From the NCBI RefSeq assembly GCF_029350975.1, contig NZ_JARKMR010000001.1, positions 1,364,001-1,428,000 of the forward strand: 64,000 nt of DNA, given 5' to 3'. A program made the position numbers and the translations under genes. This document shows positions 56,078-64,000 of this stretch, one piece after another. The notes under the pieces were generated by a model that was given only the letters and a program-made list of their open reading frames with translations, was not told the DNA's origin and did no database searches. Source of the DNA: Maribacter zhoushanensis. GTDB lineage: Bacteria; Bacteroidota; Bacteroidia; Flavobacteriales; Flavobacteriaceae. The first letter of the stretch is position 1. Each line of letters begins with the position of its first letter.

Positions 56078-57085
56078 ATGGCCAGTAGCACTTTTGTTTG
56101 TATTGACGCCCATACTTGTGGCAATCCTGTTAGGGTTATAAAACAGGGTGGTCCAGATTTAATTGGTGCTACAATGAGTGAAAAACGTCAGCATTTTCTG
56201 AAAGAATATGATTGGATAAGAAAGGGATTGATGTTTGAACCACGAGGTCATGACATGATGAGTGGTAGCATTTTTTATCCGCCTAACGACCCAAACAATG
56301 ACTTCGGTATTTTATTTATTGAGACCAGCGGATGTCTACCTATGTGCGGACACGGAACAATTGGAGCCATTACTATTGGGATTGAAGAAGGGTTGATACA
56401 TCCAAAAATACCAGGTAAAGTCCGTATGGAAACTCCCGCGGGCTTGGTAGATATTACTTATCAACAAACAGGTAAAAAAGTAGATTGGGTAAAATTGACT
56501 AATGTAAAGGCTTATCTAGCAGCTTCAGATTTAACAATTGATTCTAAGGCTTTAGGTGAGCTGACTTTTGATGTATCCTACGGTGGAAATTTTTATGCCA
56601 TCATTGATACACAGAAAAATTTTAGCGGTATACAAGATTATACTGCAAATGAGCTTATTCAATTCAGTCAAGAAATTCGGGAGAAAATCAATTATAAATA
56701 CCCGGATATGTTTATTCATCCAGAAGATGCAACCATCAAAAATGTGAGTCATATTTTGTGGACTGGGAAAACAATTTCTGAAACGGCTACTGCTAGAAAT
56801 GCCGTTTTTTATGGTGATAAGGGAATAGACCGTTCACCATGTGGTACAGGTACATCTGCCCGTATGGCGCAATGGCATGCTAAAGGGAAATTAAAAGTGG
56901 GCGAAGATTTTATCCATGAAAGTTATATAGGTTCTCAGTTTATAGGCAGAATAGAAGAAGAAACCTCTTTATCAGGCAAGACTGCAGTTATACCCAGTAT
57001 AAAGGGATGGGCAAAGATATACGGTCAAAATTCCATAACCATAGATGATGATGATCCCTACGCGCATGGGTTTCAGGTAATTTAA
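56078..57085 (+). CDS. 4-hydroxyproline 2-epimerase (proline racemase family)
   Basis: The 335-residue protein converts trans-4-hydroxy-L-proline to cis-4-hydroxy-D-proline, the first step of the route. Both catalytic cysteines are present: Cys90 (GCLPMCGHGTIG) and Cys255 (DRSPCGTGTSARMA). Dehydratase members of the family have replaced the second cysteine, so an epimerase is favoured. The gene lies 21 bp after the dehydrogenase gene and 16 bp before the FAD gene. Confidence 0.92.
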   Translation: MASSTFVCIDAHTCGNPVRVIKQGGPDLIGATMSEKRQHFLKEYDWIRKGLMFEPRGHDMMSGSIFYPPNDPNNDFGILFIETSGCLPMCGHGTIGAITIGIEEGLIHPKIPGKVRMETPAGLVDITYQQTGKKVDWVKLTNVKAYLAASDLTIDSKALGELTFDVSYGGNFYAIIDTQKNFSGIQDYTANELIQFSQEIREKINYKYPDMFIHPEDATIKNVSHILWTGKTISETATARNAVFYGDKGIDRSPCGTGTSARMAQWHAKGKLKVGEDFIHESYIGSQFIGRIEEETSLSGKTAVIPSIKGWAKIYGQNSITIDDDDPYAHGFQVI

Positions 57086-57101
57086 TATTAATACTGGTAA
57101 G

Positions 57102-58349
57102 ATGAAAAGTGTTTTGGTTATTGGTGGTGGTATTGTTGGTCTAAGTACAGCTTATTATTTAGAGAAAGAAGGTTTTGACGTAACGGTAGTGGATAAAGGG
57201 GATATTACTTCTGGCGCATCTTTTGTTAATGCTGGCTATATAACCCCAAGTCACATTATACCACTGGCATCACCTGGCATGATCGCTAAAGGAATTAAAA
57301 TGATGTTCAATTCTGCTAGCCCTTTTTACATGAAACCCAGATTAGATGTGGATTTCTTAAAGTGGTCTTGGTATTTTCATAAGTCTTCTACTCTTGCAAA
57401 AGTTGAAAAGGCAATACCGGTAATTAAAGAGATTAACCTAATAAGTAGGGAGTTGTTTACGGATATAAAAAACTCTGGAGATTTGGGCGATTTTCAGCTA
57501 GAACGCAAAGGTCTTTTAATGCTTTATAAAACCGATGCAACCTATTTACATGAAAAACAAGTTGCAGAAAGAGTAGCTTTTGAGGGGTTAGAGGTATCAG
57601 ATTTAAGCAAAGCAGAGCTACAAAAGTTAGAGCCTAACGTAAATATAGATGCCGAAGGGGCTATTCATTATGAATGTGATGGCCATACAACACCCACTGA
57701 AATAATGCCGAAGCTATTGGCTTATTTAAAGAAACAAGGGGTGCAAATAAAAACGAAAGAAGAGGTTCTGGATATTAAAACTAGCGGACATAAAATTACC
57801 GAGGTTATTACAACTAAGGATAGTTATAAACCAGATGAAGTTGTTTTGGCAGCAGGTTCGTGGAGCGGAGAGCTTGCCAAAAAATTGCAATTAAAATTAC
57901 CATTACAGGGAGGTAAAGGATATCGTATTAATGTGGAACGTGATACCGGAATTACAATACCGGCTATATTAATGGAATCTAAAATGGCGGTTACGCCTAT
58001 GAACGGTTTTACAAGATTTGCCGGTACTATGGAGTTTTCGGGTAATAACAGTATTGTTAGAAATGAGCGTGTAATGGCAATTGCCAATGGAGCCCATTCC
58101 TTTTATCCAGATTTAAGAATTACCGAAACTGAGATAAAGAATGTAAAAACAGGATTAAGACCTGTCTCACCAGATGGGCTACCGTACATAGGTAAATCAA
58201 CGAAAATCAAGAATTTAACCATAGGTACTGGCCACGCAATGATGGGGTGGAGTTTAGGGCCTGCTACAGGTAAACTGATTACCGAGTTATTGTCTGATAA
58301 TAAGACATCTATGGGGTTAGAAGCCTTTGGTCCTGAACGTAGTTTTTAA
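57102..58349 (+). CDS. FAD-dependent D-amino acid dehydrogenase, probable cis-4-hydroxy-D-proline dehydrogenase
   Basis: The 415-residue DadA/DAO-family protein starts with VIGGGIVGLSTAYYLEKEGF and VVDKGDITSGAS. The C-terminal FAD segment is GLRPVSPDGLPYIGKS, followed by TGHAMMGWSLGPATGK. With the epimerase next door, the likely substrate is cis-4-hydroxy-D-proline, oxidised to pyrroline-4-hydroxy-2-carboxylate. It is a single-chain type rather than the three-subunit enzyme of Pseudomonas. No hydroxyproline transporter is seen nearby. Confidence 0.88.
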   Translation: MKSVLVIGGGIVGLSTAYYLEKEGFDVTVVDKGDITSGASFVNAGYITPSHIIPLASPGMIAKGIKMMFNSASPFYMKPRLDVDFLKWSWYFHKSSTLAKVEKAIPVIKEINLISRELFTDIKNSGDLGDFQLERKGLLMLYKTDATYLHEKQVAERVAFEGLEVSDLSKAELQKLEPNVNIDAEGAIHYECDGHTTPTEIMPKLLAYLKKQGVQIKTKEEVLDIKTSGHKITEVITTKDSYKPDEVVLAAGSWSGELAKKLQLKLPLQGGKGYRINVERDTGITIPAILMESKMAVTPMNGFTRFAGTMEFSGNNSIVRNERVMAIANGAHSFYPDLRITETEIKNVKTGLRPVSPDGLPYIGKSTKIKNLTIGTGHAMMGWSLGPATGKLITELLSDNKTSMGLEAFGPERSF

Positions 58350-58382
58350 GTGCGTTGTTAAACCCTAAACGCCACATAATTA

Positions 58383-58452
58383 CCATTCACCGACACTAAA
58401 TTGCCACCCGTCTACACTGGTCAAAAAATTTGTAACTTATCCCTCATCTTTG
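58383..58452 (+). promoter_or_regulatory. Activator-type promoter with 21-bp direct-repeat operator (response regulator)
   Basis: Half-site CCATTCACCGAC (58383-58394), 9 nt, and half-site CCACCCGTCTAC (58404-58415) form a direct repeat with a 21-bp period. After 29 nt comes a -7 candidate CATCTTTG (58445-58452). Half-sites, period and 29-nt spacing match the two secreted-peptide promoters at 9244-9316 and 9872-9944. Confidence 0.6.
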
Positions 58453-58472
58453 TAGCATCAAAATAAACCACA

Positions 58473-58874
58473 ATGGACATCCTACTTATAGAAGACGATT
58501 TAATAGAAGTAATGAAGTTGAAACGTACAGTTTCTAAACTGAATTTGAAGCATAACATAATAGAAGCTAAAAATGGGGAATCTGCATTAACCCATCTAAG
58601 GTCAGGTGAAAAATTACCAGATATTATTCTGTTAGATTTGAATATGCCTAGAATGAACGGTATAGAATTTCTTACTATTTTAAAAGAAGATGATCGCTTA
58701 AGATATTTGCCAACAGTTATTTTAACCACATCTGAAAATAGAGCAGATTTATTAAAATGTTATGAAGTTGGTATTGCCGGTTATGTAATCAAACCATTAA
58801 AATATGAAGATTACGAATACAAATTAAATGCTGTTTTAGAGTACTGGACCGTTAACCAACTAGTAAAAGGCTAA
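58473..58874 (+). CDS. Single-domain response regulator (Rcp1-like)
   Basis: The 133 residues form one receiver domain with no output domain. The phosphoacceptor is Asp55 (ILLDLNMPRMNG), the acidic pair is in LIEDDL, and the signalling Thr/Lys are in ILTTSE and VIKPLKYEDY. Such CheY/Rcp1-type proteins act as phosphate shuttles. It sits just upstream of the H-NOX/kinase operon on the same strand, with a separate promoter before each. It may therefore be the shuttle or sink for those kinases. Confidence 0.9.
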   Translation: MDILLIEDDLIEVMKLKRTVSKLNLKHNIIEAKNGESALTHLRSGEKLPDIILLDLNMPRMNGIEFLTILKEDDRLRYLPTVILTTSENRADLLKCYEVGIAGYVIKPLKYEDYEYKLNAVLEYWTVNQLVKG

Positions 58875-58924
58875 CAAAAAAGCTCATTTCACAACATTTT
58901 TCAGATTATCTGTATTAAATTTCC

Positions 58925-58932
58925 TACGTTTG
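58925..58932 (+). promoter_or_regulatory. Candidate -7 box of the H-NOX/kinase operon
   Basis: TACGTTTG matches TAnnTTTG and ends 21 bp before the H-NOX ATG. No good -33 box is seen. It implies that the operon can be transcribed separately from the response regulator gene. Confidence 0.5.
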
Positions 58933-58953
58933 AATATGTTATAAAAAATTCAA

Positions 58954-59496
58954 ATGAAAGGAATAGTATTTACCGAGTTTTTAGAAATGGTCGAATCTGA
59001 ATTCGGATTAGAGACCGTTGATAATATTATTGAAAAATCAGATTTGCCATCTCAAGGCATATATACATCTGTTGCCACCTATGAATTTAACGAAATGGTG
59101 GCATTGATCACCCAGTTAAGTGAAGAGGTAGATTTACCCGCCGGTGATTTAATCTATGCATTTGGACTATATTTATTTTCTAGCCTAAAAAATGCACACC
59201 CAGAGGTTATTCAAAGTTATAGATCCCCCATTGGTCTTTTATATTCTATAGAAGATCATATTCATGTACATGTAAAGAAACTTTATCCAGAAGCGGAGTT
59301 GCCTACATTTAAGATTCTTGAAAAAACAGATAATTCTATATCAATGATATATTCTTCTACTAGAGGATTATACAGATTAGCTCATGGTCTTATAGAAAAA
59401 GCTTTTGAGCATTTTAATGGAAAAGCCGATATAACTTACGAACTTCTTAAAGAAGATGGTACAGAGGTTAAATTTGACGTTGTACAGCATGGATAG
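58954..59496 (+). CDS. H-NOX domain heme sensor protein
   Basis: The stand-alone 180-residue H-NOX (HNOB) protein should bind heme and sense nitric oxide. Key residues are intact. The proximal histidine is His104 in the HxxVxKLYP pattern (HVHVKKLYP), and the heme-propionate motif YxSxR is Tyr133-Ser135-Arg137 (YSSTR). The length matches bacterial stand-alone H-NOX proteins that regulate a partner kinase. Its last codons overlap the start of the PAS kinase gene by 8 bp, which fits a sensor-kinase pair. No distal-pocket tyrosine can be judged from sequence alone, so NO is favoured over O2 by analogy only. Confidence 0.92.
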   Translation: MKGIVFTEFLEMVESEFGLETVDNIIEKSDLPSQGIYTSVATYEFNEMVALITQLSEEVDLPAGDLIYAFGLYLFSSLKNAHPEVIQSYRSPIGLLYSIEDHIHVHVKKLYPEAELPTFKILEKTDNSISMIYSSTRGLYRLAHGLIEKAFEHFNGKADITYELLKEDGTEVKFDVVQHG

Positions 59497-61465
59497 TAAA
59501 GAAGTTACTCTTCTTAAAAAAGCCCTAGAAAGGCAAAAAATGGCTCGCCAACAAGCCGAAAGAATATTAGAGGAAAAATCTAATGAGCTTTATGAAGAGG
59601 CACGTCATCTGCGGGAATCTAATAATAAACTTGAAAATTTATTAAGTGAAAAAACCTCTGAGCTAGATGGTGTTTTTATTAATATTATAGATCCTTACGT
59701 AGTTATGGACTTATCATTTAACGTGGTAAGTATGAACCAATCTGCAAAAAACTTCTTAGGGTTTGATAACAATAAAGAAGAAATCAACCTTTGGAAATTG
59801 GTACACAAAGATTTTATGGAGTATACCATAGAATCTTTTAGTAGTTTAAAAGAGGTTGGTTTATTAAAAAATTATAGGGCTAAAATATTTATAAAAGGTG
59901 GCGAAGAAAAATGGGTTGAAATAAACGCCAGTTTAATTTTTAATAAAGAAAAACAACCAATTGCCGCACAGGGAATTGTTAGGGATATAACTCAAGAAAT
60001 GGAAGTTAGAGAGTTATTGTCAGAACAAAAGCGCCAATTAGATATTATAGTTAACAGTTCTCCCTTAGGTATTATTCTAGTTGATGTCAATAAAATTATC
60101 AAGGTCAATTATTCCATGACCTCTTTGTTAGGATATTCCTATGATGAGTTTATGAAAATGAAGGTTAAAGATTTCACTGATGCCGAAAGCTTAAACGAAG
60201 CCGATAAATTACAGCATAAACTCAATAAAGGTGAAATTGATAAATATACCATTCACCAAAAGTTTCTAAAAAATAACGGCGAAACGTTACAAGTAAAGCT
60301 GTCAGTAAGTGCAGTACGTAATATTTACAAAGAAATCAGCTACATGGTAATGATGGTTGAAGATATTACCAAACAGTTAGAAGCTGAAGAGCGTTTAAAG
60401 ACTGAAAGAGAAAAGTATAGTGGTATAATAGCCAATATGAATCTTGGGTTGTTAGAATCTGACAGAGATGGTATAATTCAAATGGTCAATCAGAGTTTCT
60501 GTGATATGATCGGTTATGAAGAAAGTGAATTGCTTGGCACAAACGCTAAACATTTTGTAAGTCTTGAAGATAGAGATAAGGTTTCTGACCACATTAAAAC
60601 CCGTGCAAATGGTAAATCAGACTCATATGACGTTCATGTTGTTACTAAAACAGGAGAAACAAGGCATTGGTTAGTAAGTGTAGCACCTCTTTTCAACAAT
60701 GACCATGAGGTAATAGGCTCTATTGGTATAACATTAGATATTACCGAACAGAAAAAATTAGAACTGCAAAAAGAACAATTGGTTAAAGATCTTGAAAACA
60801 GTAACCAAGGGCTACAAGAATATGCTCATATTGTTTCGCATGATCTAAAATCGCCATTAAGAAGTATAAGTGCTTTGGCAACTTGGTTAAGCGATGATTA
60901 TAAAGATGTTTTAGATGAAGGTGGTAAACAGAATCTTGAGCTTATGCAAGAGAAAGTTGCTTCAATGGATAAGTTAATTCATGGTATTCTAGAATATTCT
61001 ACGGCCAACAGTTCTGCCTTAGATGATTCTAAAGTAGATTTAAACGGTGTTATTTCAGATATTGGAGAGACAATTTTTATTCCTGAACATGTAAAATTGG
61101 TGGTTCCTAGAACACTACCTACTATTATGGCAGACAGAATAAAAGTACATCAAGTTTTTCAAAATATTATTGGTAACGCCGTAGTTCATATTGAAAGAAA
61201 GGCTGGTCTTGTAGAGGTATTATATAAAGACGATGGTGAATTTTGGCAATTTACAATTAGCGACAATGGGGTAGGTATACCAGAAGAATATCATAAAAAG
61301 ATTTTTGAAATATTTCAATCTATAGGAAATAACGAAAGATCTACAGGTATAGGGCTATCAATAGTCAAGAAAATTATAGATCGCTACCAAGGTAGGGTAT
61401 GGATCGATAGTGTAGTTGGTGAAGGAACCCAATTTCATTTTACAATAAAAAAAGACCATAACTAA
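59489..61465 (+). CDS. Soluble multi-PAS sensor histidine kinase
   Basis: The 658-residue cytosolic kinase has a short N-terminal coiled coil (about 5-60), three PAS domains (about 65-180, 190-300 and 315-430), and HisKA with His451 (IVSHDLKSPLR). The HATPase_c domain has N-box NIIGNAVVH, G1 box DNGVGIPEEYHKKIFEIF and G2 box STGIGLSIVKKI. The ATG at 59489 is preferred over 59456 because it starts just before the coiled coil and gives the usual short overlap with H-NOX. It probably takes input from H-NOX and has additional PAS inputs. No receiver domain is attached, so it needs separate regulators. Confidence 0.9.
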   Translation: MDSKEVTLLKKALERQKMARQQAERILEEKSNELYEEARHLRESNNKLENLLSEKTSELDGVFINIIDPYVVMDLSFNVVSMNQSAKNFLGFDNNKEEINLWKLVHKDFMEYTIESFSSLKEVGLLKNYRAKIFIKGGEEKWVEINASLIFNKEKQPIAAQGIVRDITQEMEVRELLSEQKRQLDIIVNSSPLGIILVDVNKIIKVNYSMTSLLGYSYDEFMKMKVKDFTDAESLNEADKLQHKLNKGEIDKYTIHQKFLKNNGETLQVKLSVSAVRNIYKEISYMVMMVEDITKQLEAEERLKTEREKYSGIIANMNLGLLESDRDGIIQMVNQSFCDMIGYEESELLGTNAKHFVSLEDRDKVSDHIKTRANGKSDSYDVHVVTKTGETRHWLVSVAPLFNNDHEVIGSIGITLDITEQKKLELQKEQLVKDLENSNQGLQEYAHIVSHDLKSPLRSISALATWLSDDYKDVLDEGGKQNLELMQEKVASMDKLIHGILEYSTANSSALDDSKVDLNGVISDIGETIFIPEHVKLVVPRTLPTIMADRIKVHQVFQNIIGNAVVHIERKAGLVEVLYKDDGEFWQFTISDNGVGIPEEYHKKIFEIFQSIGNNERSTGIGLSIVKKIIDRYQGRVWIDSVVGEGTQFHFTIKKDHN

Positions 61466-61476
61466 TACAACAATAG

Positions 61477-62607
61477 ATGAAAACCGTACAAGCAATTAAA
61501 AAACCAAATGAGTCTTTTGTTCTGCAAAATTCTGTTCAATTAAATGAACCTTTGGTATTAGTTTTTGGTAATAGATATATGCTAGAGAGTGATCAAATTT
61601 ATGATGAGGTTAGGGCTTTGTTTCCTAATGGTCATATTGTATTTGGTACAACGTCTGGTGAAATTATAGATGATAAAGTTTTGGACGGTACCGTTGTTTT
61701 AACGGCTATAGAGTTTGAAAAAAGTTCGGTATTAGTTAAAAGAAGCAATGTAGATGACTTTAATAATGATGATGAAAAGTTGGGCGAGAGTCTAATAGCA
61801 GAATTTCCAAAAGAGAATCTTAAACATTTGTTCGTCATATCTGAAGGCAGTACTGTAAACGGTAGCGCCCTAATAGAAGGTCTTGAACAAATAAAAAATA
61901 CGACCTATGGTTTATCTGGCGGTCTCTGTGGAGATGATGATCGTTTTGAACGAACCTTGGCATCATACAACGAAAACCCTAAAGAAGGCGAAATTATAGC
62001 TATTGGTTTTTATGGGGATACCTTAGAAATTACAAGCTCTAATTATGGCGGGTGGACCAATTTTGGACCAGAAAGAATTATTACAAAATCTAACGGAAAT
62101 ATTCTTCATGAACTAGATGGTAAACCAGCATTGGATCTTTACAAAACGTATTTAGGTGAAAAAGCTAAAGAATTGCCTAAATCAGCATTGCTTTATCCTT
62201 TAAGTGTAAAAGCCACTGAAGATGCAGAACCTCTGGTACGTACTATTTTAAATATAGATGAAAAGGATAACACTATGATTCTTGCAGGTGATGTGCCTGA
62301 GGGGTCTAGGGTGCAATTAATGATGTCATCTGTAGATGATATAGCAAATGGTGCTTTTCATGCAGCAGAGCTAGCTATGAACGGTAGAAAGAAGGATCCA
62401 GAATTAGCATTGTTGATTAGCTGTATTGGTAGAAAACTGGTAATGGACCAACGTACCGAAGAAGAAATAGAAGAGGTAAAGGCTGTAATTGGCAATAATA
62501 CGGTTATAAGCGGGTTTTATTCTTACGGTGAAATGGCTCCGTTCAGTGGTCAAGATAGTTGTAAGTTACATAACCAGACTATGACACTAACTTTATTTAG
62601 CGAATAA
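61477..62607 (+). CDS. FIST domain sensor protein (NosP class candidate)
   Basis: The 376-residue protein has a FIST N domain (about 25-215; LVFGNRYMLESD, FGTTSGEIID, GLSGGLCGDDDRF). The FIST_C domain (about 225-370) includes LLISCIGRKLVM, SGFYSYGEMAPF and CKLHNQTMTL. In Pseudomonas and others, FIST proteins named NosP bind heme and NO and regulate a co-encoded kinase. Here it lies between two kinases, 11 bp after the first and overlapping the second by one base. Heme binding is an analogy; small-molecule binding is the alternative. Confidence 0.88.
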   Translation: MKTVQAIKKPNESFVLQNSVQLNEPLVLVFGNRYMLESDQIYDEVRALFPNGHIVFGTTSGEIIDDKVLDGTVVLTAIEFEKSSVLVKRSNVDDFNNDDEKLGESLIAEFPKENLKHLFVISEGSTVNGSALIEGLEQIKNTTYGLSGGLCGDDDRFERTLASYNENPKEGEIIAIGFYGDTLEITSSNYGGWTNFGPERIITKSNGNILHELDGKPALDLYKTYLGEKAKELPKSALLYPLSVKATEDAEPLVRTILNIDEKDNTMILAGDVPEGSRVQLMMSSVDDIANGAFHAAELAMNGRKKDPELALLISCIGRKLVMDQRTEEEIEEVKAVIGNNTVISGFYSYGEMAPFSGQDSCKLHNQTMTLTLFSE

Positions 62608-63671
62608 TGCATTCCCTTTTAAAAAGACAAATAAGAAAATATTTACCTGCCGATTTAGAATCGCATCCAGAAATGGAACACTTTTTAGAGGCAATAGAAA
62701 AATCATATGAAAATTATGATGATAAATTTTCTATGCTGCATAGAGCTTCCACAATAAGTTCAGATGAACTGTTTGAAGCAAATAAGAAACTACAGAACGA
62801 AGCTAAACAGCAGAAAAAGATTCTGGTTTCATTAGAAGATGCCATTCGTAGTTTAACAGATAATCTTAATGAAGATCAATTATTTGGTCAGAATATTGAA
62901 GATGAATTTAATGCAGAGCAGCTAGCGATCAATATTAGTAACTTGGCATCACAGGTATCTGAAATGTCTGTAGAAAAAGATAAGTTACTACGAAGTTTAG
63001 AAATCCAGAACCAGTCACTAAACAATTATGCGCAAATGGTGTCGCATGATTTAAGGTCGCCGATAAGAAATATTAGCGCATTAATGGATTGGATATCTGA
63101 GGATGAAAAAAAGAATTTTTCAGATAGCAGTAAAGAGAACTGCAAATTGGTTTCTGAGAATCTTGCTAAAATGGATAAACTTGTTACCGGTATTTTAAGC
63201 CATGCCACTATGGGTGAAACCAAAGAGCAACGTGTTACATTTCAATTAGAGGAAAGTTTAAGAGATATAGAAAAAACCATTTTTGTTCCGGAAAACGTAA
63301 CTTTTGAATATGCGGAAAATTTGCCGGAAATGGCATTTGAAAGGGCAAGGTTAGAACAATTGTTCATGAACTTGTTTTTAAATGCTATAACCGCTACTGA
63401 GCATATAGAAAACGGAGTTATTAAAATTGGGTATGAACCAGATGATGAATATTGGAAATTTAGTGTTTCCGATAATGGAAAAGGGATACCTGCAAAACAC
63501 CAGCAAGGTATATTTCAAATGTTCAAAAAACTAGAAACAACCAATAATGCCACAGGTATAGGGCTTGCGATTGTAAAGAAAATTACGGTACTTTATGAAG
63601 GTTCTGTTTGGTTAGATTCTGAAGAGAATGTAGGCACTACATTTTTTATAACTTTAAAGAAGAATTTATGA
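62607..63671 (+). CDS. Soluble sensor histidine kinase with coiled-coil input
   Basis: The 354-residue kinase has no membrane segment or PAS domain. The helical N-terminal 130 residues, largely coiled coil, lead to HisKA with His147 (MVSHDLRSPIRN) and HATPase_c (NLFLNAITATE, DNGKGIPAKHQQGIFQMF, ATGIGLAIVKKI). Its catalytic part resembles the upstream PAS kinase, suggesting duplication. The lack of its own sensor and the TAATG overlap with the FIST gene suggest that the FIST protein regulates it. Overlap with the Hpt gene by four bases continues the coupling. Confidence 0.88.
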   Translation: MHSLLKRQIRKYLPADLESHPEMEHFLEAIEKSYENYDDKFSMLHRASTISSDELFEANKKLQNEAKQQKKILVSLEDAIRSLTDNLNEDQLFGQNIEDEFNAEQLAINISNLASQVSEMSVEKDKLLRSLEIQNQSLNNYAQMVSHDLRSPIRNISALMDWISEDEKKNFSDSSKENCKLVSENLAKMDKLVTGILSHATMGETKEQRVTFQLEESLRDIEKTIFVPENVTFEYAENLPEMAFERARLEQLFMNLFLNAITATEHIENGVIKIGYEPDDEYWKFSVSDNGKGIPAKHQQGIFQMFKKLETTNNATGIGLAIVKKITVLYEGSVWLDSEENVGTTFFITLKKNL

Positions 63672-63988
63672 TAGAGCAACCAAACCTTAATTATGTAGAT
63701 GAGCTTGCGGGAGATGATGTTGAGTTTAGAGGTCAATTTATAGATATTATAAAGAATGAATTTCCTTTAGAGAAAGAAGAGTATTTTGGTCATGTTAATA
63801 ATACAAGAACCAAAGAGGCTGCCGAGATGGTTCATAAACTAAAACATAAATTCAATATTTTAGGGATGGAGAATTCTTATAAGCTAGCGGTAGCTTATGA
63901 AATGGAATTATTGGACGGAAAGCACGATAGTCAATCTAAATTCGTTGAAGTATTGGATACTATTGAAGAATACATTAAAACAATCTAA
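63668..63988 (+). CDS. Histidine phosphotransfer (Hpt) protein
   Basis: The 106-residue all-helical protein carries an Hpt motif around His56 (MVHKLKHKFNILGM), the phospho-receiving histidine of phosphorelays. No kinase or receiver is fused to it. Its ATG overlaps the kinase stop (ATGA). It would pass phosphate between receiver domains, so a relay of kinase, receiver, Hpt and output regulator is likely. The small receiver at 58473 and the gene starting at 63989 are natural partners. Confidence 0.88.
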   Translation: MIEQPNLNYVDELAGDDVEFRGQFIDIIKNEFPLEKEEYFGHVNNTRTKEAAEMVHKLKHKFNILGMENSYKLAVAYEMELLDGKHDSQSKFVEVLDTIEEYIKTI

Positions 63989-64000
63989 ATGAACTGTATT
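63989..64000 (+). CDS. Start of a further gene cut by the window edge (possible response regulator)
   Basis: Immediately after the Hpt stop an ATG opens a frame reading MNCI before the sequence ends. Many response regulators start with MNCI or MKCI followed by a di-acidic DDE. The position behind an Hpt gene would suit one, but four residues cannot prove it. Confidence 0.3.

Overview
The window is AT-rich bacterial chromosome from a member of the Bacteroidota, most probably a marine Flavobacteriaceae (Maribacter/Zobellia-like). I base this on the Bacteroidota-style promoters (-7 boxes of the form TAnnTTTG, one complete TTTG-N19-TATTTTTG), a long SecA without the zinc tail, a flavobacterial crtI-crtB-crtZ carotenoid set, an AcnB plus a mitochondrial-type aconitase, and several Bacteroidota-type proteins (DUF4105/Lnb, CarboxypepD_reg-like, RluF). 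The genus is an inference from memory of gene content, not from a search.

Layout. 1-1841: a truncated secreted protein, a structured intergenic element, and a GbsR/MarR-type repressor with two paralogous small membrane proteins that share an operator. 2041-8818: an orphan membrane histidine kinase, secA, a DUF2795 protein, a cobalamin adenosyltransferase, a short membrane protein and a shrunken methyltransferase relative. 8870-9945: a tandem duplication of an 86-residue secreted peptide with its promoter. 10008-16707: an ABC-F ATPase, a DUF4105/Lnb-type membrane protein and pyruvate carboxylase. 17101-23215: pssA, DinB, flavin amine oxidase, tRNA-dihydrouridine synthase, a probable inserted gene, and a B12-type radical SAM protein. 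23272-27261: PhoD, GyrI-like, MFS and DUF4345 proteins. 27273-30245: kdsD-tatC-ahpD-lptB, divergent from recQ. 32933-40580: fasciclin protein, CarboxypepD_reg protein, rluF, a class A-like serine hydrolase, and a parvulin-parvulin-moxR operon. 40950-48510: acnB, a PLP decarboxylase, a second aconitase and a cysteine-less thioredoxin-fold protein. 48535-52198: a carotenoid operon headed by a CarH/LitR-type MerR regulator. 52308-52391: tRNA-Leu(GAG). 52466-58349: an AraC regulator divergent from a four-gene trans-4-hydroxy-L-proline catabolic set. 58473-64000: a response regulator followed by a signalling operon made of H-NOX, PAS histidine kinase, FIST protein, second histidine kinase, Hpt protein and the first codons of a further gene.

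How the parts connect. The signalling operon puts two candidate heme/nitric-oxide sensor classes (H-NOX and FIST, the NosP class) beside two cytosolic kinases and one phosphotransfer protein, which looks like a converging phosphorelay. The response regulator in front of it and the two secreted-peptide genes 49 kb away carry the same two-part direct-repeat operator (12-bp half-sites, 21-bp period), in each case exactly 29 nt upstream of the -7 box, which suggests one shared, probably LytTR-type, activator. The CarH-like regulator keeps the adenosylcobalamin-binding residues, and the window also encodes the adenosyltransferase that makes that cofactor, so carotenoid synthesis here is probably light-controlled.
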